A stretch of DNA of 64,000 bases from Vibrio plantisponsor (GCF_013041605.1 NZ_JABEQC010000009.1:62001-126000); one strand, 5' to 3'. Shown: positions 8,830 to 18,615, counted from the first letter of the stretch. The notes: generated from the letters alone by a model not told the origin. Numbers and translations: made by a program.

Positions 8830-11241
8830 TTACAAGAAGCTGGAAAGTAGGTTGAGGTCAGACTGAATTGCACCCGCAGTTACCTCTCGACCAGCCCCAG
8901 GTCCTCGAATAACCAGCGGATTGTCTTTATACCAACGGCTTTCGATAGCGAAGATGTTGTCACAAGGCAATAAGTTCGCCAGTGGGTGATCTTTTTCCAG
9001 AGCTTCAACGCCGACGCTTGCTTTACCGTTTTTCTCCAAACGGGCTACATAGCGAAGCACTTTGTCCTGTTTCTGCGCTTTAGCCAGACGCTCAGCCAAT
9101 CGTTCATTGAGCAACTGACTGTTGTCGAGGAAATCATCCAATGAGATATCACGCAGTTCTTCTGGAACCAAAGACTCAACGCGAATGCTTTGAGGTTCCA
9201 CTTCTAGTCCGGATTCACGAGCGAGAATAACCAGCTTACGCATGACGTCTGAACCGTCTAAATCGTTACGCGGGTCCGGTTCTGTCAGGCCTTGCTGCCA
9301 AGCAAGATCAACCAGCTCACTAAACGGAATTGAGCCATCGTATTGTTGGAATAGCCAAGACAAGGTGCCAGAGAAGATGCCTGACAATGCTGTAATTTCA
9401 TCACCACTTTCACGCAAATCTCGAACCGTGTGGTTGATCGGTAATCCCGCACCTACGGTTGCGTTGTACAGCCAGTGGCGGCTAATTTTGGCAAAGGCGT
9501 CTTTAACTTGGTTGTAGTATTCAGTTGATGCGGAACCCGCTACTTTATTGGCAGAGATAAGGTGCATACCTTGTTCTGCAATATCCAGATACTGGTTAGC
9601 CAGAACTTTACTGGCTGTCACATCCAGCACAATAGCATCGTCATAACCTTGCAGTTTGCCAACTTTGTACAGCCAGCAATTGTCCTCATTCGGGATCGCT
9701 TCATCATGGTAACGATTGAGCACTGTCTGTGGATCTATACCTTGTGGGTCAAACCAGTAAGTCTGGCTGTCCACGACAGCAACCAGTTCAAAGTTCATTC
9801 CGCGACGCTTTTCTAGCTCTTCTTTCTGTTCTGCAAACAGCTTCAGCCAGCTAGAACCGATGTTGCCTTTCCCGCACAGAACAAGTGCTACGCGTTTCTG
9901 AGCTTGGAAAATCTGGTTGTGTACACCGACGACGAGTTTCTCTACTGGTGCTTGGCGAAGTACCGCCACTAAGCTCAGTTCTGACTCGGCTTCGCAAATA
10001 AATTCAACCGGAGCATTCTTCAACTGTTGATAGAAACCGTAACTGTGGTTGGGGTTTTTAGTGACACCAGCACCGACAGCTCCGACTAAGGTGTAGCCTT
10101 CTTTCAGTTTGATGTCCGCTGCGGTCGCAATGTCTTGCAGATATGACAGAGCGCCAGACGCGATCTCTGAGGTGTAAGCCAAACGCAGTTTGTGTTGGTC
10201 TGCCTGAGCTTCAAATGCAAGAGGTTCAAGTTGCTCGCGTTTGAGCTTCTCAAGGGTTTCATCGTAGACACGTGCAAAATCATGTCCATGACCGAATTCA
10301 AGTTCAATCAGCAATACTTCATCTAATGAAGTAATGATTTTTGCGCCGCGCCCTGATGCGAGAACACGTTCTATTTTGGTTGAGCCTGATTCTGGCTTAT
10401 GGCTGCAGCGTAGCTGAAGTTCCATCGCACTTTGAGCAACAGGCTGTAATGTCCGGCTATGTAGAACGGGTGCAGCAAGGCGAGCCAACTCGTTGGCTTC
10501 ATCCAAACGTAAAAGAGGCAGTAGGCATGCGTTCGCTACGATACGTGGGTCTGCGCTATATACACCAGCGACGTCACTCCAAATCGTTACTCGAGCAACG
10601 TCAGCTAACGCACCGATTACCGTTGCTGAATAGTCTGAACCATTGCGACCAAGTAGAACGGTATCACCTTGGTCATTCTGAGCCATAAAGCCGGTGATTA
10701 CGATGCGGTGATGTGCATGCTGTGCCAGTACTTTTTTAAGAAGTGGATAAGAGCGTGAGCGATCCACTTCTGGCTGCGTCCCTGCTTCTGCGCGAAGAAA
10801 TTCGCGAGCGTCTTGAGCAACCGCAGGTAAGCTGTTTTGGTTCAGTAGCGCCGCTAACAGACGGGCTGACCATACTTCACCGTGGCCAAGAACAGCGGCT
10901 TGCTCAGCTTTTGACAACGGAGCCGTCAGTTCGCCTAAGCGAATGAATTCGCCATTCACTTGGGTCAGCAAGTTATCGGCAACTTCACCTTCAAGCAGGT
11001 CTTCAACCAGTTTGCATTGGAACTGACGCAGTGATTGCAGTGTTTCGTGGGCAACACGGCCGTCTTTATTCAATGCTTCTAAAAATGCAATCAAGCGGTT
11101 GGTTGTTTTGCCTGCCGCCGAGACAACCACTAAATCTTCAGGCTGTGAGTACTCTTTAAGAATGTTCGCTACACGTAAATAACATTCAGGATCTGCTAAG
11201 CTACTGCCACCAAATTTATGTAGTTGGCGTAAAACCGTCAT
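8830..11241 (-). CDS. metL: Bifunctional aspartokinase II / homoserine dehydrogenase II
   Basis: Catalyses the first and third steps from aspartate toward methionine and threonine. The 803 residues contain an aspartokinase domain at the N-terminus (HKFGGSSLAD near 8-17), an ACT-like middle region (about 310-440), and a homoserine dehydrogenase with the dinucleotide loop CGKGNIGSSW near 455 and the NHTVRDL catalytic area near 600. Its ATG overlaps the metB stop by one base, so metBL is a coupled operon as in E. coli. Choice of MetL over ThrA rests on that operon and on the met boxes upstream of metB. Confidence 0.95.
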   Translation of the reverse strand: MTVLRQLHKFGGSSLADPECYLRVANILKEYSQPEDLVVVSAAGKTTNRLIAFLEALNKDGRVAHETLQSLRQFQCKLVEDLLEGEVADNLLTQVNGEFIRLGELTAPLSKAEQAAVLGHGEVWSARLLAALLNQNSLPAVAQDAREFLRAEAGTQPEVDRSRSYPLLKKVLAQHAHHRIVITGFMAQNDQGDTVLLGRNGSDYSATVIGALADVARVTIWSDVAGVYSADPRIVANACLLPLLRLDEANELARLAAPVLHSRTLQPVAQSAMELQLRCSHKPESGSTKIERVLASGRGAKIITSLDEVLLIELEFGHGHDFARVYDETLEKLKREQLEPLAFEAQADQHKLRLAYTSEIASGALSYLQDIATAADIKLKEGYTLVGAVGAGVTKNPNHSYGFYQQLKNAPVEFICEAESELSLVAVLRQAPVEKLVVGVHNQIFQAQKRVALVLCGKGNIGSSWLKLFAEQKEELEKRRGMNFELVAVVDSQTYWFDPQGIDPQTVLNRYHDEAIPNEDNCWLYKVGKLQGYDDAIVLDVTASKVLANQYLDIAEQGMHLISANKVAGSASTEYYNQVKDAFAKISRHWLYNATVGAGLPINHTVRDLRESGDEITALSGIFSGTLSWLFQQYDGSIPFSELVDLAWQQGLTEPDPRNDLDGSDVMRKLVILARESGLEVEPQSIRVESLVPEELRDISLDDFLDNSQLLNERLAERLAKAQKQDKVLRYVARLEKNGKASVGVEALEKDHPLANLLPCDNIFAIESRWYKDNPLVIRGPGAGREVTAGAIQSDLNLLSSFL

Positions 11242-12407
11242 TAAAACTTCTCCTTAGCTTTGGTAAAGGCCTGATCCAAATCAGCGATGAGATCGGAAGC
11301 ATCTTCCAAACCAACCGATAAACGTAACAACAGCTGCGAAATGCCCGCTTCAGCAAGTGCTGCCTCACCCATAGCGCGATGCGTCATGCTCGCAGGGTGA
11401 CAAATTAAACTTTCCACGCCACCAAGAGACTCCGCGAGTGAGAAGAGTTTTAACTCTCCCACAAAGAATTTTAGTTGATCGTAGCTACCCGCAAATTCAA
11501 AACTGAGCATTGAACCAAAACCAAGCTGCTGTTTCTTCGCAATCTCATGCCCAGGATGCTCTGGCAGGCTAGGGTGATATATGGTTTTGATCAAGGATTG
11601 GGATTTCAAATAAGCCAAAATTTGCAGAGAACTTTCCTCATGCACACGCATGCGTGCACCTAGAGTGCGAATACCACGCAGCGTCATGTAGCTGTCAAAT
11701 GGTGTGCCTGTTGCACCAATACAGTTCCCCCACCAAGCAAGTTCTTCAGCATGAGCTTTAGTTTTGGTGATCACCACGCCACCAATCACATCTGAGTGAC
11801 CATTGATAAACTTGGTCGTTGAGTGAATGACAAAATCAGCGCCCAACGATAGAGGCTGTTGGTATACAGGTGTTAGGAAAGTATTGTCGACGGCCACCAA
11901 AGAGCCAACCGCTTTTGCTTGTTGGCAGATTTTTTCAATATCAACCACACGTACCAGCGGGTTAGACGGTGTTTCTAACAGCACCAGTTTTGGTTTTTTC
12001 GCTAATGCTGCTGCAAGTGCTTGTTCATCCGATTGATCAACAAACTGAACTTTGAAATCGCCTTTATTGGCGCGAGTGTTGAACAAACGGTAAGTTCCAC
12101 CGTAGCAGTCATGAGGTGCGACAATTAAATCGTTAGGACCAAGAAACGTTGACGCAAGCAAGTTCAAAGCCGAAGTGCCGCAGTTGGTGACTACTGCGCC
12201 TTCACCGCCCTCTAGTTCGTAGAGCGCTTTTTCCAGCAAGCCTCGATTTGGGTTACCTGAGCGGGTGTAGTCGTATTGAGGTACTTCTCCAAACGCAGGG
12301 AATCCGTAGTTAGTCGATAAGTAAATAGGTGGTACGACGGCGTGGAATTGAGTATCTGATTCAATTCCGGTACGAACTGCGATTGTTGCTGGTTTGCGTT
12401 TGGTCAT
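11241..12407 (-). CDS. metB: Cystathionine gamma-synthase MetB
   Basis: PLP enzyme joining O-succinylhomoserine and cysteine to give cystathionine. The ATG after AGGAAAGGAAACACTC gives 388 residues, matching E. coli MetB (386). Family features are YDYTRSGNPNR near 47-57, DNTFLTP near 175 and the PLP-lysine context HSTTKFINGHSDVIGG near 198. Four MetJ boxes lie about 110-140 bases upstream in the gap shared with metJ. Related MetC and MetY enzymes share the fold, but neighbours and N-terminal sequence favour MetB. Confidence 0.96.
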   Translation of the reverse strand: MTKRKPATIAVRTGIESDTQFHAVVPPIYLSTNYGFPAFGEVPQYDYTRSGNPNRGLLEKALYELEGGEGAVVTNCGTSALNLLASTFLGPNDLIVAPHDCYGGTYRLFNTRANKGDFKVQFVDQSDEQALAAALAKKPKLVLLETPSNPLVRVVDIEKICQQAKAVGSLVAVDNTFLTPVYQQPLSLGADFVIHSTTKFINGHSDVIGGVVITKTKAHAEELAWWGNCIGATGTPFDSYMTLRGIRTLGARMRVHEESSLQILAYLKSQSLIKTIYHPSLPEHPGHEIAKKQQLGFGSMLSFEFAGSYDQLKFFVGELKLFSLAESLGGVESLICHPASMTHRAMGEAALAEAGISQLLLRLSVGLEDASDLIADLDQAFTKAKEKF

Positions 12408-12515
12408 GAGTGTTTCCTTTCCTGAGACTCTTAAATAGACATCCAAATTCACAGTAAGAATACATGTGTTCGTCTATGTTGGGGAACTGCATCATACTTT
12501 ACTTATCTAATTTTA

Positions 12516-12547
12516 AGACGTCAACACTTCTAGACGTCTATATGTCT
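12516..12547. promoter_or_regulatory. Four tandem MetJ boxes between metB and metJ
   Basis: Contiguous 8-mers AGACGTCA-ACACTTCT-AGACGTCT-ATATGTCT lie in the divergent metB/metJ promoter. First and third are near-perfect consensus; second and fourth are degenerate, the usual pattern of cooperative MetJ arrays. They can repress metBL and metJ together. Confidence 0.9.
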
Positions 12548-12622
12548 TTGCTTATGGCGGTAAATCCCGCTAAAATCTAGCCTTTGGAATTATTACTCGA
12601 ATTCGAACAATGAAGGTGCGCA

Positions 12623-12940
12623 ATGGCAGACTGGAACGGTGAATATATAAGCCCCTATGCAGAGCATGGGAAAAAAAGTGAGCAGGTGAAAAAAATCACC
12701 GTATCAATCCCTCTTAAGGTATTGAAAATACTCACAGATGAGCGTACTCGCCGCCAGATCAATAACCTGCGTCATGCAACTAACAGCGAGCTTTTATGTG
12801 AGGCGTTCTTGCACGCGTATACCGGTCAGCCGCTGCCGACGGATGAAGACCTGCGTAAAGATCGTCCGGATGATATTCCAGCTGAAGTGAAAGCGTTAAT
12901 GACAGAAATGGGCATCGAATTCGAGGCTTACGACGACTAA
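12623..12940 (+). CDS. metJ: Methionine repressor MetJ
   Basis: Ribbon-helix-helix dimer that represses met genes when bound to S-adenosylmethionine. The 105 residues match the family length; the DNA-contacting beta strand is [15 protein letters not shown] (about 22-36), followed by the [16 protein letters not shown] helix region. GAAGGTGCGC precedes the ATG. It reads away from metB across the four met boxes, so it is expected to repress itself as well as metBL and metF. Confidence 0.97.
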   Translation: MADWNGEYISPYAEHGKKSEQVKKITVSIPLKVLKILTDERTRRQINNLRHATNSELLCEAFLHAYTGQPLPTDEDLRKDRPDDIPAEVKALMTEMGIEFEAYDD

Positions 12941-12986
12941 TTGTTGCCGATAATCTGTTTTGACGCCCAATTGTGCAGATAGATAT

Positions 12987-13017
12987 AAAAAGCCCTGAAA
13001 TGATTCAGGGCTTTTTT
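12987..13017. terminator. Bidirectional terminator between metJ and malic enzyme
   Basis: Stem AAAAAGCCCTGAA / TTCAGGGCTTTTTT with a TGA-type loop between convergent genes. Confidence 0.9.
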
Positions 13018-13048
13018 GATGCTATTGCGTTCAATGTAGTAACTGAAT

Positions 13049-14326
13049 TTAGTTCGCCATGTAGTTTTCTGGCATCTCAATACGAGCAACACCAGAATCA
13101 ATAGCCGCCTGAGCAACGGCTTTTGCTACACGTGGCAGTAAACGAGGATCCATCGGTTTCGGGATGATGTATTCTTTACCGAACGTGAGTGAGTCCACAC
13201 CCGCTGCCTTCAATACTTCTGCTGGTACAGGCTCTTTCGCTAACTCACGAATTGCCGCAACTGCCGCCAACTTCATTTCATCGTTAATCACTTTCGCGCG
13301 CACGTCTAATGCACCACGGAAAATAAATGGGAAACAAAGTACGTTGTTAACTTGGTTTGGATAGTCGCTGCGACCTGTACCCATGATTAAATCATCACGC
13401 ACTGCATGAGCTAGCGCTGGTTTGATTTCTGGATCTGGGTTTGAACAAGCAAACACCACAGGTTTATCGGCCATCAGTTTCAATTCGTCGGCGGTCAGCA
13501 GGTTTGGACCTGAAACGCCTAAGAACAGATCAGCGCCTTTAATCACATCTTCAAGCGTGCGTTTGTCTGTGTTGTTAGCAAATAACTGTTTGTATTCATT
13601 GATGTCATCGCGACGAGTGTGGATCACACCTTTACGGTCAAGCATGTAGATTTTCTCACGCATTGCACCGCACTTAATCAGTAGCTCCATACACGCGACA
13701 GCAGCAGCGCCAGCACCTAAACAAACGATAGTACATTCGCTGAGCTCTTTGCCTTGCAGTTCAATTGCGTTAAGCATGCCTGCAGCGGTCACAATCGCAG
13801 TACCGTGTTGGTCATCATGGAAAACCGGTACATCGCAACGTTCAATCAGACGACGTTCAATTTCAAAACAGTCGGGTGCTTTAATATCTTCTAAGTTGAT
13901 GCCGCCAAAGGTATCAGCGATGTTGGCTACGGTATCAACAAACTCATCGATAGTGCGGTGTTTTACTTGGATGTCGATAGAATCTAGGTTTGCAAAACGT
14001 TTGAACAGTAAAGCTTTACCTTCCATAACCGGTTTTGAAGCCATAGGTCCAAGGTTACCTAAACCAAGAATGGCGGTACCGTTAGAAATAACCGCAACCG
14101 TATTGCCTTTGGCCGTGTATTTATAAACGTTATCAACGTTCTGTGCGATTTCGCGAACAGGTTCTGCAACACCAGGGCTGTATGCCAGTGCTAAGTCTTT
14201 TGCTGAATCTGCTGGTTTTGTGATAGAGATGGCAATTTTGCCAGGAGTCGGTAGAGCGTGGTAGTCGAGGGCTTGCTGACGAAAAGCCTCTTCCTCGTTA
14301 AGTTCATGGCGATCATTATTGGACAT
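13049..14326 (-). CDS. Short malic enzyme (decarboxylating malate dehydrogenase)
   Basis: Converts malate to pyruvate and CO2 with NAD(P)+. The 425 residues cover only the malic enzyme core: catalytic Tyr region DYHALPTPGKI near 22-32, the Lys region around AYSPGVAEP (49-57), KGNTVAVISNG, the metal ligands in EDIKAPDCFEIE, and the nucleotide loop GAGAAAVA near 192. The phosphotransacetylase-like C-terminal half of E. coli MaeB (about 330 residues) is absent, with a clean stop, so this is the short form and not a truncation. Cofactor preference is not readable with confidence. It is a single gene bounded by terminators. Confidence 0.9.
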   Translation of the reverse strand: MSNNDRHELNEEEAFRQQALDYHALPTPGKIAISITKPADSAKDLALAYSPGVAEPVREIAQNVDNVYKYTAKGNTVAVISNGTAILGLGNLGPMASKPVMEGKALLFKRFANLDSIDIQVKHRTIDEFVDTVANIADTFGGINLEDIKAPDCFEIERRLIERCDVPVFHDDQHGTAIVTAAGMLNAIELQGKELSECTIVCLGAGAAAVACMELLIKCGAMREKIYMLDRKGVIHTRRDDINEYKQLFANNTDKRTLEDVIKGADLFLGVSGPNLLTADELKLMADKPVVFACSNPDPEIKPALAHAVRDDLIMGTGRSDYPNQVNNVLCFPFIFRGALDVRAKVINDEMKLAAVAAIRELAKEPVPAEVLKAAGVDSLTFGKEYIIPKPMDPRLLPRVAKAVAQAAIDSGVARIEMPENYMAN

Positions 14327-14472
14327 TTTGGTGGAGCCTTATTGTTTTTGTTAAGGCCACTCATTCTAGAGTATGTCAATGGATCTTCATAGTTTTGATA
14401 AGTGAGAAATAGAGCTCCTAAGACCAGATTATCTTGTGTTCGACATCTGGCTGCTTGGAGAAAGCGGAAACT

Positions 14473-14499
14473 AAAAAGGACGCCGTAGCGTCCTTTTTT
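14473..14499 (-). terminator. rpmE terminator
   Basis: Stem AAAAAGGACGC / GCGTCCTTTTTT with loop CGTA lies 20 bases after the rpmE stop; T run is present on both strands. Confidence 0.85.
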
Positions 14500-14520
14500 A
14501 AATCTTTGCGTAAAGTAAAA

Positions 14521-14739
14521 TTACTTCTTGCTAGATAGAGCGCCGAAACGCTTGTTGAAGCGATCAACACGACCACCAGTATCAACGATACGTTGTTTAC
14601 CAGAGTAGAATGGGTGGCACTTGTCACATACGTCTAGGTGCATTGAATCTTTACCTAGAGTAGAGTTGAAAACGAAAGAGTTGCCGCAAGAGCAAGTCGC
14701 GTTTACTGCTTTGTATTCTGGGTGGATACCAGTTTTCAT
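14521..14739 (-). CDS. rpmE: 50S ribosomal protein L31 (zinc type)
   Basis: Large-subunit protein of 72 residues with the four-cysteine zinc ribbon: CSC near 16-18 and CDKC near 37-40, which marks the zinc-bound L31 and not the cysteine-free paralogue made in zinc starvation. GGTTCTCCC lies before the ATG in place of a strong Shine-Dalgarno. A hairpin lies in the leader (see separate entry), which could be an autoregulatory L31 site. It is divergent from priA. Confidence 0.97.
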   Translation of the reverse strand: MKTGIHPEYKAVNATCSCGNSFVFNSTLGKDSMHLDVCDKCHPFYSGKQRIVDTGGRVDRFNKRFGALSSKK

Positions 14740-14760
14740 GGGAGAACCTCAAATTAGGCC

Positions 14761-14789
14761 GTGTCGCTATCCGAATCTGAGCCGGACAC
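14761..14789 (-). ncRNA. Possible L31 leader hairpin of rpmE
   Basis: In the rpmE leader the minus strand can fold GTGTC-CG-GCT ... AGC-GACAC, a hairpin with a two-base bulge, about 22 bases before the start codon. Autoregulatory L31 leaders are known in gammaproteobacteria. Whether this one matches that consensus was not tested. Confidence 0.4.
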
Positions 14790-14985
14790 CACACGTAAAT
14801 TAATAAATAATTAGTGACACTTGAAGAGCGTTCTTACAAGCGTCTCATCAAGGCGCGATATAGTAATGAATCCTGAGTCACTGATCAACCGCTTTCGCTG
14901 TTATTTTCACCACTTTAGTTGCTCGAATTTACGGGCATCATCCAGTAGACTGTATTTTCTCTGATTTTTACCCTCTAAAGTAATT

Positions 14986-17187
14986 ATGCGCCCAACGATA
15001 GCTCGTGTTGCACTACCTGTACCGCTAGACAAACAGTTTGACTACCTAATCCCTGGTCATCTGTTTCCGATTATTGGTGGGCGGGTATCTGTGCCTTTTG
15101 GCCGTCAAACACTGGTGGGGGTTGTAACCGAATTCGCGCAGGAATCCGAGTTTTCCGTCGAGCAGCTTAAATCGATCAAAGAAGTCTTGGATTCTCAACC
15201 ACTTTGGTCAGATAAACTCTATTCACTGTTGAAGTGGTGTAGTCAGTTTTATCAGTTTCCTTTGGGCGACACTCTTGCTAATGCGATGCCTAGTGCGTTG
15301 CGAAAAGGAAAACCCGCGGATTTCGCCAGTTGCAAAGAGTGGCAAATAACCCCAAGCGGTCGGGACAAAATGATGCAAGGCTTTGGCAGAGCCTTTAAAC
15401 AGGCTCAGGTGATGAACCTTCTAACGTCAGGTCCGGTATCTCATTCTTCATTGTTGGAAGAAGAAGTCAGTGCAACCACACTTAAAACTTTGCAAGAAAA
15501 GGGTTGGATAGAGGTTATTGAGCAAAAGCCGCAATTCAAAGCCTGGTCTAAGCAGATTGAAGCGGATGTTGAAAAACCTAAGTTAAACCAAGAACAAGCG
15601 ATCGCCATTGCCTCGGTGAACAGCAATAAAGGTTTTGGTTGTTATCTTTTGGAGGGGGTTACTGGTTCAGGTAAAACCGAGGTTTACCTCAATTTGATTA
15701 AACCTGTACTGGAGCAAGGGAAGCAGGCTTTAGTGCTTGTGCCGGAGATAGGTTTAACACCACAAACCATCAACCGTTTTAGAAAGCGTTTTAATGTGCC
15801 TGTGGAAGTGGTTCACTCTGGGCTCAATGATACTGAGCGCTTGAATGCATGGTTATCCGCGCGTGATAAGGTCGCTGGTATTGTGATAGGTACGCGCTCT
15901 GCGTTGCTAACTCCGTTTGCTTCACTTGGCATTATCATTGTCGATGAAGAGCATGACAGCTCCTATAAGCAGCAAGATAGCCTGCGTTATCATGCTCGCG
16001 ATGTGGCAGTGATGCGTGCTAATCAAGAACAGATTCCGATTGTACTCGGCTCTGCAACGCCTGCCTTAGAAACGTTACACAATGCGTTAACCGGCAAATA
16101 TCACCATTTACAACTGACGGAACGTGCGGGTGTGGCTGTACCTACTCGTAACCGTGTGTTGGACGTAAAAGGTTTATATCTGGAAAGCGGCTTATCGGCT
16201 CCTTTGATTGCTGATATGCGCCGTCATTTGTCGGCAGGTAACCAAGTTCTGTTATTTCTCAATCGTCGTGGCTTTTCACCCGCTTTGATGTGTCACGAAT
16301 GCGGCTGGATTGCAGACTGTCAGCGTTGTGATGCTTATTACACTTTCCACCAGTACAGTAATGAAATGCGCTGTCACCATTGTGGCTCACAGCGACCTGT
16401 AGTTCATCAGTGTCAGAGTTGTGGTTCAACGCAATTGGTCACTGTGGGGGTTGGTACAGAGCAGCTAGAAAAGCAGCTAGCGGAGCTATTTCCTGAATAC
16501 AAGACAATTCGCATTGACCGAGACAGCACTCGCCGCAAAGGCAGTTTAGAGTCGGCATTACAGTCGATACGTAAAGGCGAATATAAGATTTTAATTGGCA
16601 CCCAAATGCTGGCGAAAGGTCATCACTTTCCGGATGTGACTTTGGTGGCGTTGCTCGATGTGGACGGCTCGCTTTACAGCAGTGATTTTCGCGCATCAGA
16701 GCGACTCGCTCAGTTATTTATTCAGGTGGCAGGACGAGCAGGACGAGCAAGTAAGCCCGGTGAAGTGGTATTGCAAACACACCATCCTGAACACAGTCTT
16801 TTGCAGGATCTTCTACAGCGTGATTATCACCATTTCGCTTTGACTGCTCTGGCTGAGCGAAAATTGGCTATGCTACCGCCATACACGTTTTTAACCCTGT
16901 TTCGTGCAGAAGCGAACCAATCGCAGATGGTGGAAGACTTCCTGCGTCAGGTACGGCAAACCTTGGAAGCACATCCGTTGTTTGATCAGCACTGTATGGT
17001 GTTGGGGCCAACCCCTGCGCCTTTGGCCAAACGTGCGGGGAAATATCGCTGGCAACTGCTTTTGCAAACAGAAGCTCGCTCGGTAATGCAGAAATTGTTG
17101 ATGAGCGCCAAACCTGCGATTTCAATGCTGCCATTGGCGAGTAAAGTTCGCTGGACTCTGGACATAGAGCCACAAGATTTAAGTTAA
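14986..17187 (+). CDS. priA: Primosomal replication-restart helicase PriA
   Basis: Restarts collapsed replication forks by binding branched DNA and loading the primosome. The 733 residues are full length (E. coli 732). Order: 3'-DNA binding domain (1-105), winged helix (about 110-180), helicase lobe 1 with Walker A GVTGSGKT at 224-231 and Walker B VDEEHDSSY, an eight-cysteine zinc segment (CHECGWIADCQRC ... CHHCG ... CQSCGS) near 435-480, then lobe 2 with QVAGRAGRA. The start has little Shine-Dalgarno (CTCTAAAGTAATT). It is divergent from rpmE. Confidence 0.97.
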   Translation: MRPTIARVALPVPLDKQFDYLIPGHLFPIIGGRVSVPFGRQTLVGVVTEFAQESEFSVEQLKSIKEVLDSQPLWSDKLYSLLKWCSQFYQFPLGDTLANAMPSALRKGKPADFASCKEWQITPSGRDKMMQGFGRAFKQAQVMNLLTSGPVSHSSLLEEEVSATTLKTLQEKGWIEVIEQKPQFKAWSKQIEADVEKPKLNQEQAIAIASVNSNKGFGCYLLEGVTGSGKTEVYLNLIKPVLEQGKQALVLVPEIGLTPQTINRFRKRFNVPVEVVHSGLNDTERLNAWLSARDKVAGIVIGTRSALLTPFASLGIIIVDEEHDSSYKQQDSLRYHARDVAVMRANQEQIPIVLGSATPALETLHNALTGKYHHLQLTERAGVAVPTRNRVLDVKGLYLESGLSAPLIADMRRHLSAGNQVLLFLNRRGFSPALMCHECGWIADCQRCDAYYTFHQYSNEMRCHHCGSQRPVVHQCQSCGSTQLVTVGVGTEQLEKQLAELFPEYKTIRIDRDSTRRKGSLESALQSIRKGEYKILIGTQMLAKGHHFPDVTLVALLDVDGSLYSSDFRASERLAQLFIQVAGRAGRASKPGEVVLQTHHPEHSLLQDLLQRDYHHFALTALAERKLAMLPPYTFLTLFRAEANQSQMVEDFLRQVRQTLEAHPLFDQHCMVLGPTPAPLAKRAGKYRWQLLLQTEARSVMQKLLMSAKPAISMLPLASKVRWTLDIEPQDLS

Positions 17188-17495
17188 TTTCGCCAGTTTA
17201 ATGTGGGTTAAAATTGCGCACAGAATATGCTGTACTATATAAAGATTCTCTAATGTGATAAAAATCACGCTTGCAGTGCAATTTTTGTTAATTTGACCGT
17301 AACTTTCTAATTAGAAATGAATAGACTAACGGTACAATTTCTTCAGTGAATCGTTTTCGTTTTGTGAAATGTATTTTTCTCACTGGAAGGCTAGGTGTGT
17401 ATCCCACAACTTATACGCCATTAACATAATTACAAAGGTGTTTAAGCGCAGTTTGCTTAAGCACAACAAAGGAATAGAAAAGAGGGCTATTTAAC
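17188..17495 (+). promoter_or_regulatory. cytR promoter region with CRP and CytR-like sites
   Basis: No gene is seen in this 308-base gap. It holds TGTGA-TAAAAA-TCACG at 17254-17269, a good CRP site, and directly next to it the palindrome TTGCA-G-TGCAA at 17271-17281, like paired CytR half-sites. Adjacent CRP and CytR sites are the known arrangement at CytR-controlled promoters, so cytR may repress itself. Confidence 0.65.
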
Positions 17496-18503
17496 ATGGC
17501 GACAATGAAGGATGTTGCCCAGCTTGCTGGCGTATCGACCGCGACGGTGTCGCGAGCTCTGATGAATCCTGAGAAAGTATCGTCTTCGACTCGCAAACGC
17601 GTAGAAGAAGCGGTTTTAGAAGCTGGCTATTCACCGAATTCTTTAGCAAGAAATCTGCGTCGAAATGAGTCCAAAACGATTGTTGCGATTGTTCCGGATA
17701 TTTGTGACCCTTATTTCACCGAAATCATTCGTGGTATTGAAGATGCGGCAATGGAGCATGGATATCTTGTTTTGCTGGGCGATAGTGGTCAGCAAAAGAA
17801 ACGTGAAAGCTCATTTGTTAACTTAGTCTTTACCAAGCAGGCCGACGGCATGTTGCTGTTAGGCACTGACTTACCATTTGATGTGAGCAAACCTGAGCAG
17901 AAAAATCTTCCGCCAATGGTGATGGCTTGTGAATTCGCACCAGAGCTAGAACTACCGACAGTTCACATCGATAACCTAACTTCGGCATTTGAAGCTGTAA
18001 ACTATCTGACTCAACTTGGGCATAAGCGCATCGCTCAAATCTCGGGTCCTGAAAGTGCTACTCTTTGCCAATTCCGCCATCAAGGTTACCAGCAGGCATT
18101 GCGTAGAGCGGGCATCACTATGAATCCGACTTACACAACTTATGGTGATTTCACTTTTGAGTCGGGTGTGAAAGCTGTGCGTCAGTTGCTTTCGTTACCA
18201 GATGCGCCAACTGCTATCTTCTGTCACAACGACACTATGGCAATTGGTGCCATGCAGGAAGCTAAGCGCTTAGGTTTGCGTATTCCTCGTGACCTTTCTG
18301 TGGTCGGATTCGATGACATTCAGTTCTCGCAATACTGCGATCCACCGTTGACAACGATTTCTCAGCCTCGCTATGAGATTGGTCGTCAAGCTATGTTGAT
18401 GATGTTGGAACTGTTGCGTGGGCATGACGTACAAGCGGGTTCTCGTTTATTAGAAACCCATTTGATTGTGCGTGAGAGTGCCGCTCCTCCTCGTTCCCAC
18501 TAA
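17496..18503 (+). CDS. cytR: LacI-family repressor CytR
   Basis: Regulates nucleoside uptake and catabolism and, in vibrios, competence and biofilm genes, acting with CRP and relieved by cytidine. The N-terminal helix-turn-helix MATMKDVAQLAGVSTATVSR (1-20) and hinge helix SPNSLARNLRR (about 46-56) precede a periplasmic-binding-protein-like effector domain with GHKRIAQISG and FCHNDTMAIGAM. 335 residues match the LacI family. The placement priA-cytR-ftsN is that of E. coli and known vibrios, which supports CytR over other LacI members. Confidence 0.92.
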   Translation: MATMKDVAQLAGVSTATVSRALMNPEKVSSSTRKRVEEAVLEAGYSPNSLARNLRRNESKTIVAIVPDICDPYFTEIIRGIEDAAMEHGYLVLLGDSGQQKKRESSFVNLVFTKQADGMLLLGTDLPFDVSKPEQKNLPPMVMACEFAPELELPTVHIDNLTSAFEAVNYLTQLGHKRIAQISGPESATLCQFRHQGYQQALRRAGITMNPTYTTYGDFTFESGVKAVRQLLSLPDAPTAIFCHNDTMAIGAMQEAKRLGLRIPRDLSVVGFDDIQFSQYCDPPLTTISQPRYEIGRQAMLMMLELLRGHDVQAGSRLLETHLIVRESAAPPRSH

Positions 18504-18615
18504 AATTGATCACCTGAATGGCAGTGCGAAAGACAGTACTGCCGTGAATACTCTGTTAACTCGCTTTAAACTGCTTTAACATGTGGGCAGATTTTATAAC
18601 TATTGAACATTTCCA

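Noticed and set aside
13749..14126. 125-codon plus-strand ORF
   Set aside because: Antisense to the malic enzyme, no ribosome site.
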